Below are positions 55,034 through 63,825 of a stretch of DNA of 64,000 nt, in pieces. Position 1 is the stretch's first letter; every line of letters begins with the position of its first letter. Origin of the DNA: Sphingomonas aracearum (lineage in GTDB: Bacteria; Pseudomonadota; Alphaproteobacteria; Sphingomonadales; Sphingomonadaceae); the NCBI RefSeq assembly GCF_003345355.1, contig NZ_QQNB01000002.1, forward strand, positions 1,116,001 to 1,180,000, written 5' to 3'. Below the pieces are notes generated by a model, which saw nothing but the letters and a program-made list of their open reading frames with translations, was not told the DNA's origin and did not search any database. The position numbers and the translations under genes were made by a program.

Positions 55034-58033
55034 GTGGCAGGAACGACTTGGGGGCACCGGATCGGGCGGGGCTCGTCCAGTCTGGCGCTGATCGCATCTC
55101 TGGCATGGGCGGGAACGGCGCAGGGCCAGACCACGCCGGCCCAGAGTATGCCGGCCGAACCCGGCGCGACGCAGGGCACGGCACAAGCACCGGCAAGCGC
55201 CGATCCGGCGCAGGACGGCGCAACGGGCGAGGACATCGTCGTTACCGGCTTTCGCGCATCGCTGAACAACGCGCTGGCCGACAAGCGCCGCGAAACGGCC
55301 GCGATCGACAGCATCAAGGCCGAGGATATCGGCAAGTTCCCCGATTCCAACCTTGCGGAATCGATGCAGCGCATCCCGGGCGTGGCGCTTGCCCGCGGCG
55401 ATGGCGGCGAAGGCAAGAACATCTCGGTTCGCGGGCTGGGCTCGGGCTTCACCCGCGTGCGCATCAACGGCATGGAAGGAACCGCGCAGACCGGCGCCTC
55501 CGACATCTACGGCAACCGCAACAGCGGGCGCTCGTTCGATTTCAACGTGTTCCCGTCCGAGATCTTCAACGGCCTGGCGGTGCGCAAGACGCCCTCCGCC
55601 GATGTGGAGGAAGGCTCGCTGGGCGCCACGGTGGACCTGACCGCACCCAAGCCGCTGGACCAGAAAAAGGATTTCGTGCTCAGCGCCACCGTCAAGGGCT
55701 TGTGGAACGAGCTGTCCAAGGACGTCGATCCGCGCGGCTCGCTGCTCGTCTCCAAGCAGTTCGACGAAGGGCGCTGGGGCATCCTCGGCTCGCTGGCCTA
55801 TCAGCAGCGCAACATCCGCGAGGTCGGTTACTCGGCGGTGGACATCCTGTCGGCCAACACCAACGGCCTGTTCTGCTCCCCCGCCGGCTTCACGCCCGCG
55901 ACGCCGCCGATCGGCACCAAGGGCGCCACCGCCACGCTCTGCTATCCGGGCAATCCGCGCACCAGCTCGCTTGATGCGTTCAACGCCGTCTACAATGCGC
56001 GGCGCCCCGACCTGCCGAACACGCCCGGCAGCGGCGCCTACTTCCCGCGCCTGCCCCGCTACCTTAATTCCACCCAGGATCAGAAGCGGATCGGCGGCAC
56101 GCTGACCCTGCAGTTCCAGCCGGACGAACGCACCGACATCTCGCTGGACACGCTGTATTCCCGCTTCGACGTGGTCCGCACCGACGAATATATCGAAGCG
56201 GTCTCGTTCGCGCGCTCGATCTCGAACAACGGCCAGCCGATGACGTCGATCCGTGATCTGACTTTGTCGCCGATGGGCTCGGTGCAGAAGGCCTCGTTCG
56301 ACGGCGTTGACATCCGCTCGGAAGGCCAGGTCGACGATTTCGTGTCGACGTTCAAGCAGGTCAACCTGAACTTCAAGCATCAGTTCAGTGACCGGCTGGA
56401 GCTGACCGGGCTGGTCGGCATCAATCGCTCGCGCCTGCAGACGCACAAGCGCTTCCAATATTGGTCGGACGCGATCGACAAGCCGTTTTCGCTGGACTTC
56501 GAAGGCCGCACCACGCCGACGCTGGGCTTCGGCTTCGATGTGTCCGATCCGAACAACTTCCAATATGCGCCGGGCCTGGCGGACGGCACCGTGCTGGGCG
56601 GGTTCATGCTGCAGGGAGCGCCGCGCTTCAACCTGACCAAGGGCTTCACCGACGAGCTGAACCTCAGCTGGAAGGCCGACGACGTGCTGACCGTCCGGGT
56701 CGGCGGCCAGTTCCGGCGCAGCGACTTCACCACCCGCGGCACCGGCTATTACACGGCGGATATCGTCACCAAGCCGCTGCCCGCCGGCGTCACGCTGACC
56801 GACCTGTCGCGCCAGGTGACCGATGTCGACAAGCTCTGGGGGCAAGGCGCGCCATCGAGCTGGGCCGTGTTCGATCCGGACAAGCTGTACAATGCCCTGA
56901 ACCTCGATGCCGCGCGCACCTGCGGCGTGGAATGCGGCCAGGGCACGAACCGGGTGAAGGAGGATATCGCCAGCGGCTATGCGATGGTGACCTTCGACTT
57001 CGGCGATCGCCTGCCCTTCAGTGTCCGCGGCGATGCCGGCGTGCGCTACGTGCACACCGATCAGCTTTCCAGCGCCTATGTCCAGCTTGCGCTGGCGTCC
57101 TCGCCCACCGGCGTGGTCGGACGGCTCGCGGAAGCGCGGCGCAGCTATGACAACTGGCTGCCGTCGATGAACATCGTGGTGGAGCCCGCGCGCGACCTGC
57201 TGTTGCGCTTTTCGACGGCCAAGGTCCTGTCGCGGCCCGAGCTCGGCTCGCTGACCCCGTCCAGCGGCGTGAACAACGTGACGCGCACCGGCAGCGTGCA
57301 GAACCCGTTCCTCGATCCGATCAAGGCAACCACGTTCGATGCCGCCGCGGAATGGTATTTCCGGCCGGGTTCGCTCCTGTCTATCGCCTATTTCCACAAG
57401 GACATCGCGACCTTCATCCAGAGCGTGCCGCAGACCGTGCCGTTCAACACGCTGGGCCTGCCGGACGCGTTGCTGGCCGGATCGAACACGCAGCCGGGCG
57501 AGCTGTTCACGGTGTCGCGGCCGTCCAACACCCCGGGCGGCAAGCTGAACGGCATCGAGCTGAACGCGCAGATCCCGTTCAACTTCCTGTCCTCGCCCGT
57601 GCTGCGCAACTTCGGCGTGCTCGGCAACTACACGCGCGTCACGTCCAAGATCCGGTACATCACCGCAACGGTCAACAATGTCGTGACGGCCTCCGCCACG
57701 GCTGCGCTGACCGGCCTGTCGAAGAACACGGCCTCGGCGACCGTGTTCTACGAGGATCGCAAGTTCAGCATCCGCAGCACGCTGAACTACCGGGATCCGT
57801 TCATCCGCGGCATCCCCGGACCCCAGGGCAGCGACCTCAACGGCAACGACTCCACCTTGTACCTGGACGCGTCGGCTTCCTACAATTTGTCCGACCGGCT
57901 GCGTGTCTCGATCGAGGCGCAGAACCTCACGGACGAGCAGAACCGCCTGTTCGTGGACAGCCAGCGCAAGGACACGCTGTTCGAGACGCGGATCGGGCGC
58001 ACGGTGACGGTCGGCGCCACGTTCCAACTGTAA
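55034..58033 (+). CDS. TonB-dependent receptor 2 (glycan type)
   Basis: This 999-residue outer-membrane receptor has a signal peptide over about residues 1-32. TonB-box-like GEDIVVTGFRASLNNALADK is followed by the plug (DIGKFPDSNLAESMQRIPGV, ISVRGLGSGFTRVRINGMEG) and a barrel ending TVGATFQL. The start is GTG with GGGGAGG seven to nine bases upstream. It is closely related in plan to receptor 1 and the two are divergent around the regulator and the gene remnants. Likely substrate is a complex carbohydrate, by analogy only. Confidence 0.93.
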   Translation: MAGTTWGHRIGRGSSSLALIASLAWAGTAQGQTTPAQSMPAEPGATQGTAQAPASADPAQDGATGEDIVVTGFRASLNNALADKRRETAAIDSIKAEDIGKFPDSNLAESMQRIPGVALARGDGGEGKNISVRGLGSGFTRVRINGMEGTAQTGASDIYGNRNSGRSFDFNVFPSEIFNGLAVRKTPSADVEEGSLGATVDLTAPKPLDQKKDFVLSATVKGLWNELSKDVDPRGSLLVSKQFDEGRWGILGSLAYQQRNIREVGYSAVDILSANTNGLFCSPAGFTPATPPIGTKGATATLCYPGNPRTSSLDAFNAVYNARRPDLPNTPGSGAYFPRLPRYLNSTQDQKRIGGTLTLQFQPDERTDISLDTLYSRFDVVRTDEYIEAVSFARSISNNGQPMTSIRDLTLSPMGSVQKASFDGVDIRSEGQVDDFVSTFKQVNLNFKHQFSDRLELTGLVGINRSRLQTHKRFQYWSDAIDKPFSLDFEGRTTPTLGFGFDVSDPNNFQYAPGLADGTVLGGFMLQGAPRFNLTKGFTDELNLSWKADDVLTVRVGGQFRRSDFTTRGTGYYTADIVTKPLPAGVTLTDLSRQVTDVDKLWGQGAPSSWAVFDPDKLYNALNLDAARTCGVECGQGTNRVKEDIASGYAMVTFDFGDRLPFSVRGDAGVRYVHTDQLSSAYVQLALASSPTGVVGRLAEARRSYDNWLPSMNIVVEPARDLLLRFSTAKVLSRPELGSLTPSSGVNNVTRTGSVQNPFLDPIKATTFDAAAEWYFRPGSLLSIAYFHKDIATFIQSVPQTVPFNTLGLPDALLAGSNTQPGELFTVSRPSNTPGGKLNGIELNAQIPFNFLSSPVLRNFGVLGNYTRVTSKIRYITATVNNVVTASATAALTGLSKNTASATVFYEDRKFSIRSTLNYRDPFIRGIPGPQGSDLNGNDSTLYLDASASYNLSDRLRVSIEAQNLTDEQNRLFVDSQRKDTLFETRIGRTVTVGATFQL

Positions 58034-58037
58034 GGGG

Positions 58038-58078
58038 ACGACCAACCCTGCGGCGACACGCGTCGCAGGGTTGGTCGT
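58038..58078. terminator. Hairpin after receptor 2
   Basis: ACGACCAACCCTGCG (58038-58052) pairs perfectly with CGCAGGGTTGGTCGT (58064-58078), 15 base pairs, starting four bases after the receptor stop. No T run follows, so it may act as an RNA-protecting or attenuating hairpin as much as a terminator. Confidence 0.6.
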
Positions 58079-58197
58079 GACCGGCGCTTCGTGCGCGGCG
58101 GAGCGCCCCTATCGCGCCCGGTGTACAGTTCGCCCGGCGGCACAAGCCGGACGCCGAAAAGGTGATCAGGCGCACAAAACAACCGTTCCTTATCGAT

Positions 58198-58385
58198 CGT
58201 GCGATGGCGTGGGCGGAAGGCGGCGTCCAAGCGGGCGGAGTCCGCGGGAGCGTAGATCGCCGCATCCATCTCCCGCAGCGCAGCGCGGATCGTGCCGATG
58301 TCTGCCGGGCCGCCCTCTCCGTTTCCCCCGCGAGGCGCGTCTCGAGCAGCGTGATGACTCGACGGCCCGTGTCGGCGCCTTGCAC
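58198..58385 (-). pseudogene. Frameshifted fragment of a FadR-type ligand-binding (FCD) domain
   Basis: On the minus strand, frame one gives DTGRRVITLLETRLAGETER and, one frame over from 58308, PADIGTIRAALREMDAAIYA then PADSARLDAAF. Joined, these resemble the FCD start (LxExRxxxExExARxAAxxxxxxDIxxIRxALxxMxxA...xxDxAF). No winged helix and no remaining C-terminal helices are found. It is probably the relic of a second regulator that once accompanied receptor 3. Confidence 0.4.
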
Positions 58386-58464
58386 GCAGGCTCCGACGAT
58401 GGTGTCCGCGCGTACCCTGCGCCCTGCCTGCCGCCATCGCCTTAAATTTCCTTAATGGAAGAGG

Positions 58465-58482
58465 CTGTCACACAAATGTAAG
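58465..58482 (+). promoter_or_regulatory. Possible PHO-box-like repeat
   Basis: CTGTCAC-acaa-ATGTAAG. The first half matches the PhoB half-site exactly and the spacing of 11 fits; the second half is a poor match. It lies about 190 bases upstream of receptor 3. Weak evidence. Confidence 0.25.
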
Positions 58483-58493
58483 TGCTTAATCCT

Positions 58494-58525
58494 AGAGGCT
58501 CCCCATACGGTCGGGGTGGGCCTCT
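58494..58525 (+). promoter_or_regulatory. Leader hairpin upstream of receptor 3
   Basis: AGAGGC (58494-58499) pairs with GCCTCT (58520-58525) and CCCC with GGGG inside. A structured element in the probable 5' leader. It does not match a riboswitch class I know. Confidence 0.4.
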
Positions 58526-58563
58526 GAATACAAAAGAGAAGTGACGAGTGGTCCTGCCACGTC

Positions 58564-58575
58564 GTCTAATTAGAC
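58564..58575. promoter_or_regulatory. Palindrome GTCTAATTAGAC upstream of receptor 3
   Basis: A perfect 12-base palindrome in AT-rich sequence about 100 bases upstream of the receptor start. It has the size and symmetry of a GntR or other dimeric-regulator operator. Confidence 0.4.
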
Positions 58576-58673
58576 ATGCGCGCCCGGAGAGGCGGTAAAC
58601 GCGCATATCCACCTGAGACCTGCCTATCTTCAATGATGGCGCTTCTGCGCCCAGATCTCGGGACCTTGGCATC

Positions 58674-61634
58674 ATGATTAATCCACGACTTGGCAGGTGC
58701 CGCCTCTTCTTGCACTCCGCCCTCTTTGCTCTTGCGACTGCAACTGTCTTCGCCAGTCCGGCGGCACAGGCCCAGACACAGGTCGCGGGTGAAGGCCGGG
58801 TCGGCGGCACGGTGACGGCCCCCTCGGGCGACCTGCTCCGCGGCGCGCAGATCCGCATCGAAGGCTCCGATGTCGTCGCGGTCAGCGACAATGATGGCCA
58901 GTTCATGCTTTCGCGCGTGCCCGCCGGCGGCCAGCAATTGACGGTCAGCTATGTCGGCTTCGAGACCGCACACCAGACAGTGACGGTTGCCCCGGGCGAG
59001 ACGGCCCAGGTCCGCGTCGCCTTGCAGCCGACGGCGGCCGAGAACGAGGACATCGTTGTGAGCGGCAGCCGGCCGATCGCCGAGTCCGAAGCGGCGGCGC
59101 TGCAGCTGAAGCGGGCCTCCACTTCGCTGGTCGACGTCATCGCCGCCGACAGCGTCGGCCGCTTCCCCGATCAGAACATCGCCGCCGCGGTCAGCCGCCT
59201 GCCGGGCGTCAGCGTCGGGCGCGACCAGGGCCAGGAGCGTTACATCAGCCTGCGCGGCTCGCCGTCGAGCTGGACCACGCTTGCCTTTGACGGCGTGAAC
59301 GTGATCAGCCCGGAAGGGCGCGAAACGCGGTTCGACACGATCCCCTCCTCCATTGCCAGCCAGACGGTCGTGCGCAAGGCGGTGACGCCGGACATGCCGG
59401 GCGAGACGGTTGCGGGTAACATCAACATCATCACCCGCAGCCCGTTCGACTATCCCGGCTTCAAGATGGCGCTGGACGGCGGCTACGGCTTCAACGATCT
59501 CGGCAACGGCAAGCAGTACAACGTCGGCGGTTTCGTCTCCGACCGGTTCGCCAACGATACGTTCGGCATCCTGCTGGGCGCCTCGCGGTACGAACGCGAC
59601 ATGGTGACCGACAATTTCGAAACCGATTACGAGATCGCGACGGAGGATCGTCAGCCCGGCCGCGAGACCCGCATCTGGCGCCCCGAGACGCAGAACAAGC
59701 TTTATCGGCTGACGCGCAGCAATACCTCCTTCTCCGGGCGGCTCGAATGGCGCCCGAACACCAACCAGCGGGTGTTCCTCAGTTCGATCTACACGCAGTT
59801 CCGCGACGACGAGCTGCGCAACGCCTATGTGTTCGACCTGGATCAGGATGCGGTGCGGACGGACAACACCACCGCCACCAACCGCACCGGCTATGCCGAT
59901 ATCCGCACCGGCAACACCCCGGTCCAGGGTACGCTGTATGGATCGGAAATCCAGAGCACGCTCAACAGCAATTCCAGCCGGCAGAGCATCTTCACCAACA
60001 CGCTGGGTGGCGAGCACGAGCTGGACACGTGGAAGGTCAACTGGCGCCTGAACTACACGCGCGCCGACGCGCGCAGCAAGCCGCCGTTCCAGTCCTCCTG
60101 GTTGAGCCCCACCGATTTCACGCGTCGCCCGACCTTGGTGTACGACTTCACCGATCCGAACCTGTCGCGCGTGCAGCTTTATGATACGATCCGCAATCCG
60201 GACGGTACGTATAGCCGCGGCCGGGCCCGGCCGTTCATCTCGCCCACCGAGCTCGATTTCGCCTCCATGACGCGCAACGACCAGCTCGACCGCACCAACG
60301 GCTACACCGCCAAGCTGGACGTCGACCATAACCTGTCGCTGTTCGGCGCAGACACGGTGTTCCGCTTCGGTGGCGAGTATGACAAGCGCGTCAAGCGGTC
60401 GCGCCGCACCACGCTGGAAGTGACGCCGGACACGCTGGAAGCCGCCGGTCTGACCGCACCGACCCAGGCCGATATCAGCATCGACACACCCTACAAGGGC
60501 AAGCTCCCGCTGGGCTACGGCTTCAAATATTTCTCCAGCGAACTCGGCGAGGCACTGTTCGACCGCTACCTCGCCGCGGGTGCCGCCCAGGTGCAGGAAG
60601 GGGCCAGCGAGGAGAACGACTACCGGGTCAGCGAGGAGGTGATCGCCGGATACGCGATGGCGACGACCTATTTCGACTGGGGCAACATCGTCTACGGCGC
60701 GCGCCTGGAGAATGTGAAGAACACCGGCGCCGCGCTGGCGCTCACCGACGACGGCTACCTGCCCGTGCGCGTATCCAACAGCTTCACGTCCGTTTATCCC
60801 AGCGTGCACCTGAACTGGGACATCAACCGCAACATGAAACTGCGCCTTTCCGGCAACACGGGTGCGGCGCGGCCCGACTACGATCAGCTGCGCCCCAATT
60901 TCTCGTATGACGACACCGATCAGGTGATCTCCGGGGGCAATCCCAACGCCAAGCCGGAGCGCGCCAAGGGCGTGGACCTGTACTTCGAATGGTACATGCC
61001 TTCGCGCGGCTTCTTCTCCGCCGGCGCGTATTACAAGGACCTGAAGGACATCCTGTACGATATCGAGCTGACCCAGTTCGGATCGGACGTGCTCAACTCC
61101 AGCGGTGTGGATCGCTCGATCTACTCGTTCCAGACGATCTCCAACGGCGGCGGCGGTCACATCAAGGGCCTGGAATTCGCCTTCTCGCAGCCGCTGGAAG
61201 GCCTCGCGCGCGGCATCGGCCTGCCGGCCTGGGCGGGCGGCTTCGGCGTGCAGGCGAACCTCACGATCAACAACTCCAAGGCGACCACGCCGGACGGGCG
61301 CACCACCGACCTGCCGGGGGCCTCGCCGCTGATCTACAACGTGTCCGGCTATTACGAACGCTACGGCTTCTCGGCGCGGCTCAGCTATCAGTGGCAGCAG
61401 GCCTATCTCGACTCGATCGGCTCGGGCGACATCATCGGCGACACCTACTGGGCCGATGTCGCGCGCCTCGACCTTTCGCTGCGCTACTCGATCAATGCCA
61501 ACGTTCAGCTGTATGCGGACGCGAACAACCTGACCAACGAGCCGGGCATCCGCTACCAGGGTAGCTTCTCGCGCCAGATCGAGCACGAAACCTTCGGCCG
61601 CCGGTATCTCGCGGGCGTCCGCCTGAACTTCTGA
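58674..61634 (+). CDS. TonB-dependent receptor 3 with carboxypeptidase-regulatory-like domain
   Basis: This 986-residue receptor has a signal peptide (cut near AAQAQ). An 80-residue carboxypeptidase-D regulatory-like domain follows (VGGTVTAPSGDLLRGAQIRI, YVGFETAHQTVTVAPGE), then the plug (VGRFPDQNIAAAVSRLPGVS, ISLRGSPSSWTTLAFDGVNV). The large barrel ends FGRRYLAGVRLNF. The extra N-terminal domain separates it from receptors 1 and 2. It is followed at 61 bases by a two-component pair, which may control it or sense its substrate. Ligand unknown. Confidence 0.93.
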   Translation: MINPRLGRCRLFLHSALFALATATVFASPAAQAQTQVAGEGRVGGTVTAPSGDLLRGAQIRIEGSDVVAVSDNDGQFMLSRVPAGGQQLTVSYVGFETAHQTVTVAPGETAQVRVALQPTAAENEDIVVSGSRPIAESEAAALQLKRASTSLVDVIAADSVGRFPDQNIAAAVSRLPGVSVGRDQGQERYISLRGSPSSWTTLAFDGVNVISPEGRETRFDTIPSSIASQTVVRKAVTPDMPGETVAGNINIITRSPFDYPGFKMALDGGYGFNDLGNGKQYNVGGFVSDRFANDTFGILLGASRYERDMVTDNFETDYEIATEDRQPGRETRIWRPETQNKLYRLTRSNTSFSGRLEWRPNTNQRVFLSSIYTQFRDDELRNAYVFDLDQDAVRTDNTTATNRTGYADIRTGNTPVQGTLYGSEIQSTLNSNSSRQSIFTNTLGGEHELDTWKVNWRLNYTRADARSKPPFQSSWLSPTDFTRRPTLVYDFTDPNLSRVQLYDTIRNPDGTYSRGRARPFISPTELDFASMTRNDQLDRTNGYTAKLDVDHNLSLFGADTVFRFGGEYDKRVKRSRRTTLEVTPDTLEAAGLTAPTQADISIDTPYKGKLPLGYGFKYFSSELGEALFDRYLAAGAAQVQEGASEENDYRVSEEVIAGYAMATTYFDWGNIVYGARLENVKNTGAALALTDDGYLPVRVSNSFTSVYPSVHLNWDINRNMKLRLSGNTGAARPDYDQLRPNFSYDDTDQVISGGNPNAKPERAKGVDLYFEWYMPSRGFFSAGAYYKDLKDILYDIELTQFGSDVLNSSGVDRSIYSFQTISNGGGGHIKGLEFAFSQPLEGLARGIGLPAWAGGFGVQANLTINNSKATTPDGRTTDLPGASPLIYNVSGYYERYGFSARLSYQWQQAYLDSIGSGDIIGDTYWADVARLDLSLRYSINANVQLYADANNLTNEPGIRYQGSFSRQIEHETFGRRYLAGVRLNF

Positions 61635-61641
61635 GGAGTGA

Positions 61642-61677
61642 CCCGGGGGCGCCGCCATCTTCGGCTGCGCCCCCGGG
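61642..61677. terminator. Hairpin between receptor 3 and the response regulator
   Basis: CCCGGGGGCGC (61642-61652) pairs with GCGCCCCCGGG (61667-61677), 11 perfect pairs, eight bases after the receptor stop. No T run; it may attenuate readthrough into the downstream pair. Confidence 0.5.
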
Positions 61678-61695
61678 CTCGCCGGGCCACATGCC

Positions 61696-62415
61696 ATGAC
61701 CAAGACCATCCTCGTGATCGAGGACGATACCGCCACCGCCGCCTATCTCGCATCCTGCCTCGTCGAGGCCGGGTACCGGGTGGAGCGCGCGGTCGATGGC
61801 CGGCGCGGGCTGCAAGTGGCGCAGCAAATCGCGCCGCAGGCGGTCGTGCTCGATCGCATGCTGCCGGAGCTGGACGGCCTCGCGCTGCTCGAAGAGCTGC
61901 GCGCCGGGGGCGCCGACATGCCCGTCATCATCCTTTCGGCGATCGGCTCCACGGACGAGCGCGTGCGCGGTCTGCGCGCGGGATCCGACGACTACCTGGT
62001 CAAGCCGTTCGCCATGAGCGAGCTGCTCGCGCGCCTGGAGGTGCTGTTCCGCCGCGCCAGCCACCCGTCCGCTGTGGTCACGCAATTGTTCTACGAAGAT
62101 CTGACGCTCGACATGCTCGCCTCGCGCGCCGAACGCGCAGGGCAGCGGCTGCAGCTCCAGCCGCGCGCGCTGCAATTGCTGGAATTCCTGCTCCGCAACC
62201 AGGGCCAGGTCGTGACCCGATCCATGATCCTGCAGAAGGTGTGGAACTACGATTTCGATCCCGGCACCAACGTGATCGACGTCTATCTCAGCAATCTGCG
62301 CAAGGAAATCGATCGGCCCGGATTGATCCCCTTGCTGCACACCGTGCGCGGCGCCGGGTACCGGCTCGGCGCGGCGACATGCGCCCCGGCCGAAGCCGGC
62401 GGATCGACCTCATGA
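61696..62415 (+). CDS. OmpR-family response regulator
   Basis: This 239-residue regulator has a receiver domain (1-120; acidic pocket VIEDDTATA, phospho-aspartate in QAVVLDRMLPELDG at about residue 53, conserved lysine in DDYLVKPFAMSEL). Its C-terminal winged helix covers 130-225 (ALQLLEFLLRNQGQVVTRSM, KVWNYDFDPGTNVIDVYLSN, LLHTVRGAGYRL). All phosphorylation residues are present. Its stop overlaps the kinase start by four bases. Confidence 0.94.
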   Translation: MTKTILVIEDDTATAAYLASCLVEAGYRVERAVDGRRGLQVAQQIAPQAVVLDRMLPELDGLALLEELRAGGADMPVIILSAIGSTDERVRGLRAGSDDYLVKPFAMSELLARLEVLFRRASHPSAVVTQLFYEDLTLDMLASRAERAGQRLQLQPRALQLLEFLLRNQGQVVTRSMILQKVWNYDFDPGTNVIDVYLSNLRKEIDRPGLIPLLHTVRGAGYRLGAATCAPAEAGGSTS

Positions 62416-63815
62416 GACGTGCACTGGCACGCTTGCAGGGCTGGCGCTCGACCAGCGGGCGTTTCGTCCTGCTCCACCTGGCACTGAGCCTTGCCTGCAC
62501 GTTGCCGATCCTGCTCTTCGTCTATCTTCAGATCGATCGCGTCCTGATCGACGACTTCGCACGGCCGCTCGAGTTCCGGCAGAGCAATCTCGAAAAACAC
62601 CTTGCCGAGGGAGGCCTGCGGGGCCTGAAGATCGCCGTGGACAGTCGCGCGGCGCGTGCCCATCGCGATCAGACCGCCATCCTGCTGGTCGATCCGCAAG
62701 GGCGCAAGGTGGCGGGCAATCTGCGCGTATGGCCGCAAGGACTGAAGGCACCGCAGGATTGGACTCCGGCGTCGCTGCACCGGGAAGGAGAGCCTGCTCC
62801 GGAGGAGTTCCTGGTCCGCACCACCCGCCTCTCCTCGGGTCATCGCCTGCTGCTGGGCGGCCTGCTGGACAATCGCGCGGATGTGCACCGCGCCCTCTTG
62901 CTCGCGCTGGCGGCCGCCTTTGCGCTTGCCGTGCCGGTGGGTCTGCTCGGCAGCCTGGCGATCGTGCGTGAGATGAATCGCATGGTGGCCGCGATCACGC
63001 GCGTGGCCGCGGATGTCGGCGCTGGCGACCTGAGGCGGCGGGCCGAGACCGATGGCAGCAGCGATCCGGTGGACCGCCTCAAGATCTCGCTGAACGCCAT
63101 GCTGGATCGCATCGAGGCGCTCGTCGGCGAGCACCGGGTGCTGACCGATGCCCTGGCGCACGATCTGCGCTCTCCGCTGACCCGCATCCACATTCAGGTT
63201 GCGCGCGGACAGGAAGCGGGTGCCGGCGCCGACCCCACCCCCCGTTTCCAGGCGATCGGGCAGGAGGTGGAATACGTGCTCCACATTCTTGAAGGCGCGC
63301 TCGAAATCAGCCGTGCCGAGGCCGGGATCGGGCGCGGCAGCTTTGAGCGGCTCGATCTTGCCACCATGCTGCGCGATCTGGGCGAAATCTACGAGCCGGT
63401 GGCGCGTTCCGCGGGCGTGACGATCGCGGTCGAAGCACCGGCCAGGCTGGAGTTGAGCGGCGACCGCGCGCTGCTCGCCCGCGCGCTGGCCAACCTGCTC
63501 GACAACGCGCTCAAATACGGTGCGAGCGGCGGGCATGTCAGCCTTCAGGCGCTGTCGGCGGAGAACGAGGCGCATCTGTGCGTCGCAGATCGCGCAGCCG
63601 GCATTCCCGTTGACCGCCGCGCGGAGGCGCTGCGCAAGTTCGGCCGGCTCGACAGCGCGCGCAGCACGCCCGGCAGCGGACTTGGCCTCACGCTGGTGAA
63701 GGCTGTCGCCTCGCTGCACGGCGGCAGGCTGGAGCTGGAGGACAACCATCCCGGCCTGCGCGCGCGACTGACACTTCCGCTCGGCTTTCAACCTTCCCCT
63801 TCCCCTTCATCATAA
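62412..63815 (+). CDS. Sensor histidine kinase
   Basis: This 467-residue inner-membrane kinase has transmembrane segments at about 18-40 and 158-180 with a periplasmic loop of about 115 residues, and a HAMP domain (about 185-240). The phosphoacceptor histidine is in TDALAHDLRSPLTRIHIQVA. The ATPase domain has N-box LANLLDNALKYG and G2 SGLGLTLVKAVASLHGG. The G1 box, normally DxGxGIP, reads DRAAGIP, losing the first glycine, so ATP binding may be reduced. It is coupled to the response regulator before it. Confidence 0.92.
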   Translation: MRRALARLQGWRSTSGRFVLLHLALSLACTLPILLFVYLQIDRVLIDDFARPLEFRQSNLEKHLAEGGLRGLKIAVDSRAARAHRDQTAILLVDPQGRKVAGNLRVWPQGLKAPQDWTPASLHREGEPAPEEFLVRTTRLSSGHRLLLGGLLDNRADVHRALLLALAAAFALAVPVGLLGSLAIVREMNRMVAAITRVAADVGAGDLRRRAETDGSSDPVDRLKISLNAMLDRIEALVGEHRVLTDALAHDLRSPLTRIHIQVARGQEAGAGADPTPRFQAIGQEVEYVLHILEGALEISRAEAGIGRGSFERLDLATMLRDLGEIYEPVARSAGVTIAVEAPARLELSGDRALLARALANLLDNALKYGASGGHVSLQALSAENEAHLCVADRAAGIPVDRRAEALRKFGRLDSARSTPGSGLGLTLVKAVASLHGGRLELEDNHPGLRARLTLPLGFQPSPSPSS

Positions 63816-63825
63816 GGAAAATCAC

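Larger units (their letters stand above)
58386..58673. other. Leader region of receptor 3
   Basis: This stretch holds three small elements listed separately: a Pho-box-like repeat (58465-58482), a hairpin (58494-58525) and a 12-base palindrome (58564-58575). I see no gene here. Confidence 0.5.

Noticed and set aside
54947..58045. Open frame of over 1000 codons antisense to receptor 2
   Set aside because: Receptor 2 is a recognisable full-length protein with a signal peptide and good ribosome binding site; the antisense reading has no domains and is an effect of high third-position GC. The same applies to the long antisense frames at 58566-61736, 37044-39758, 2923-4728 and 11785-13116.
58162..58455. 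Plus-strand open frame after receptor 2
   Set aside because: Antisense to the FCD-like remnant, no homology and no ribosome binding site.
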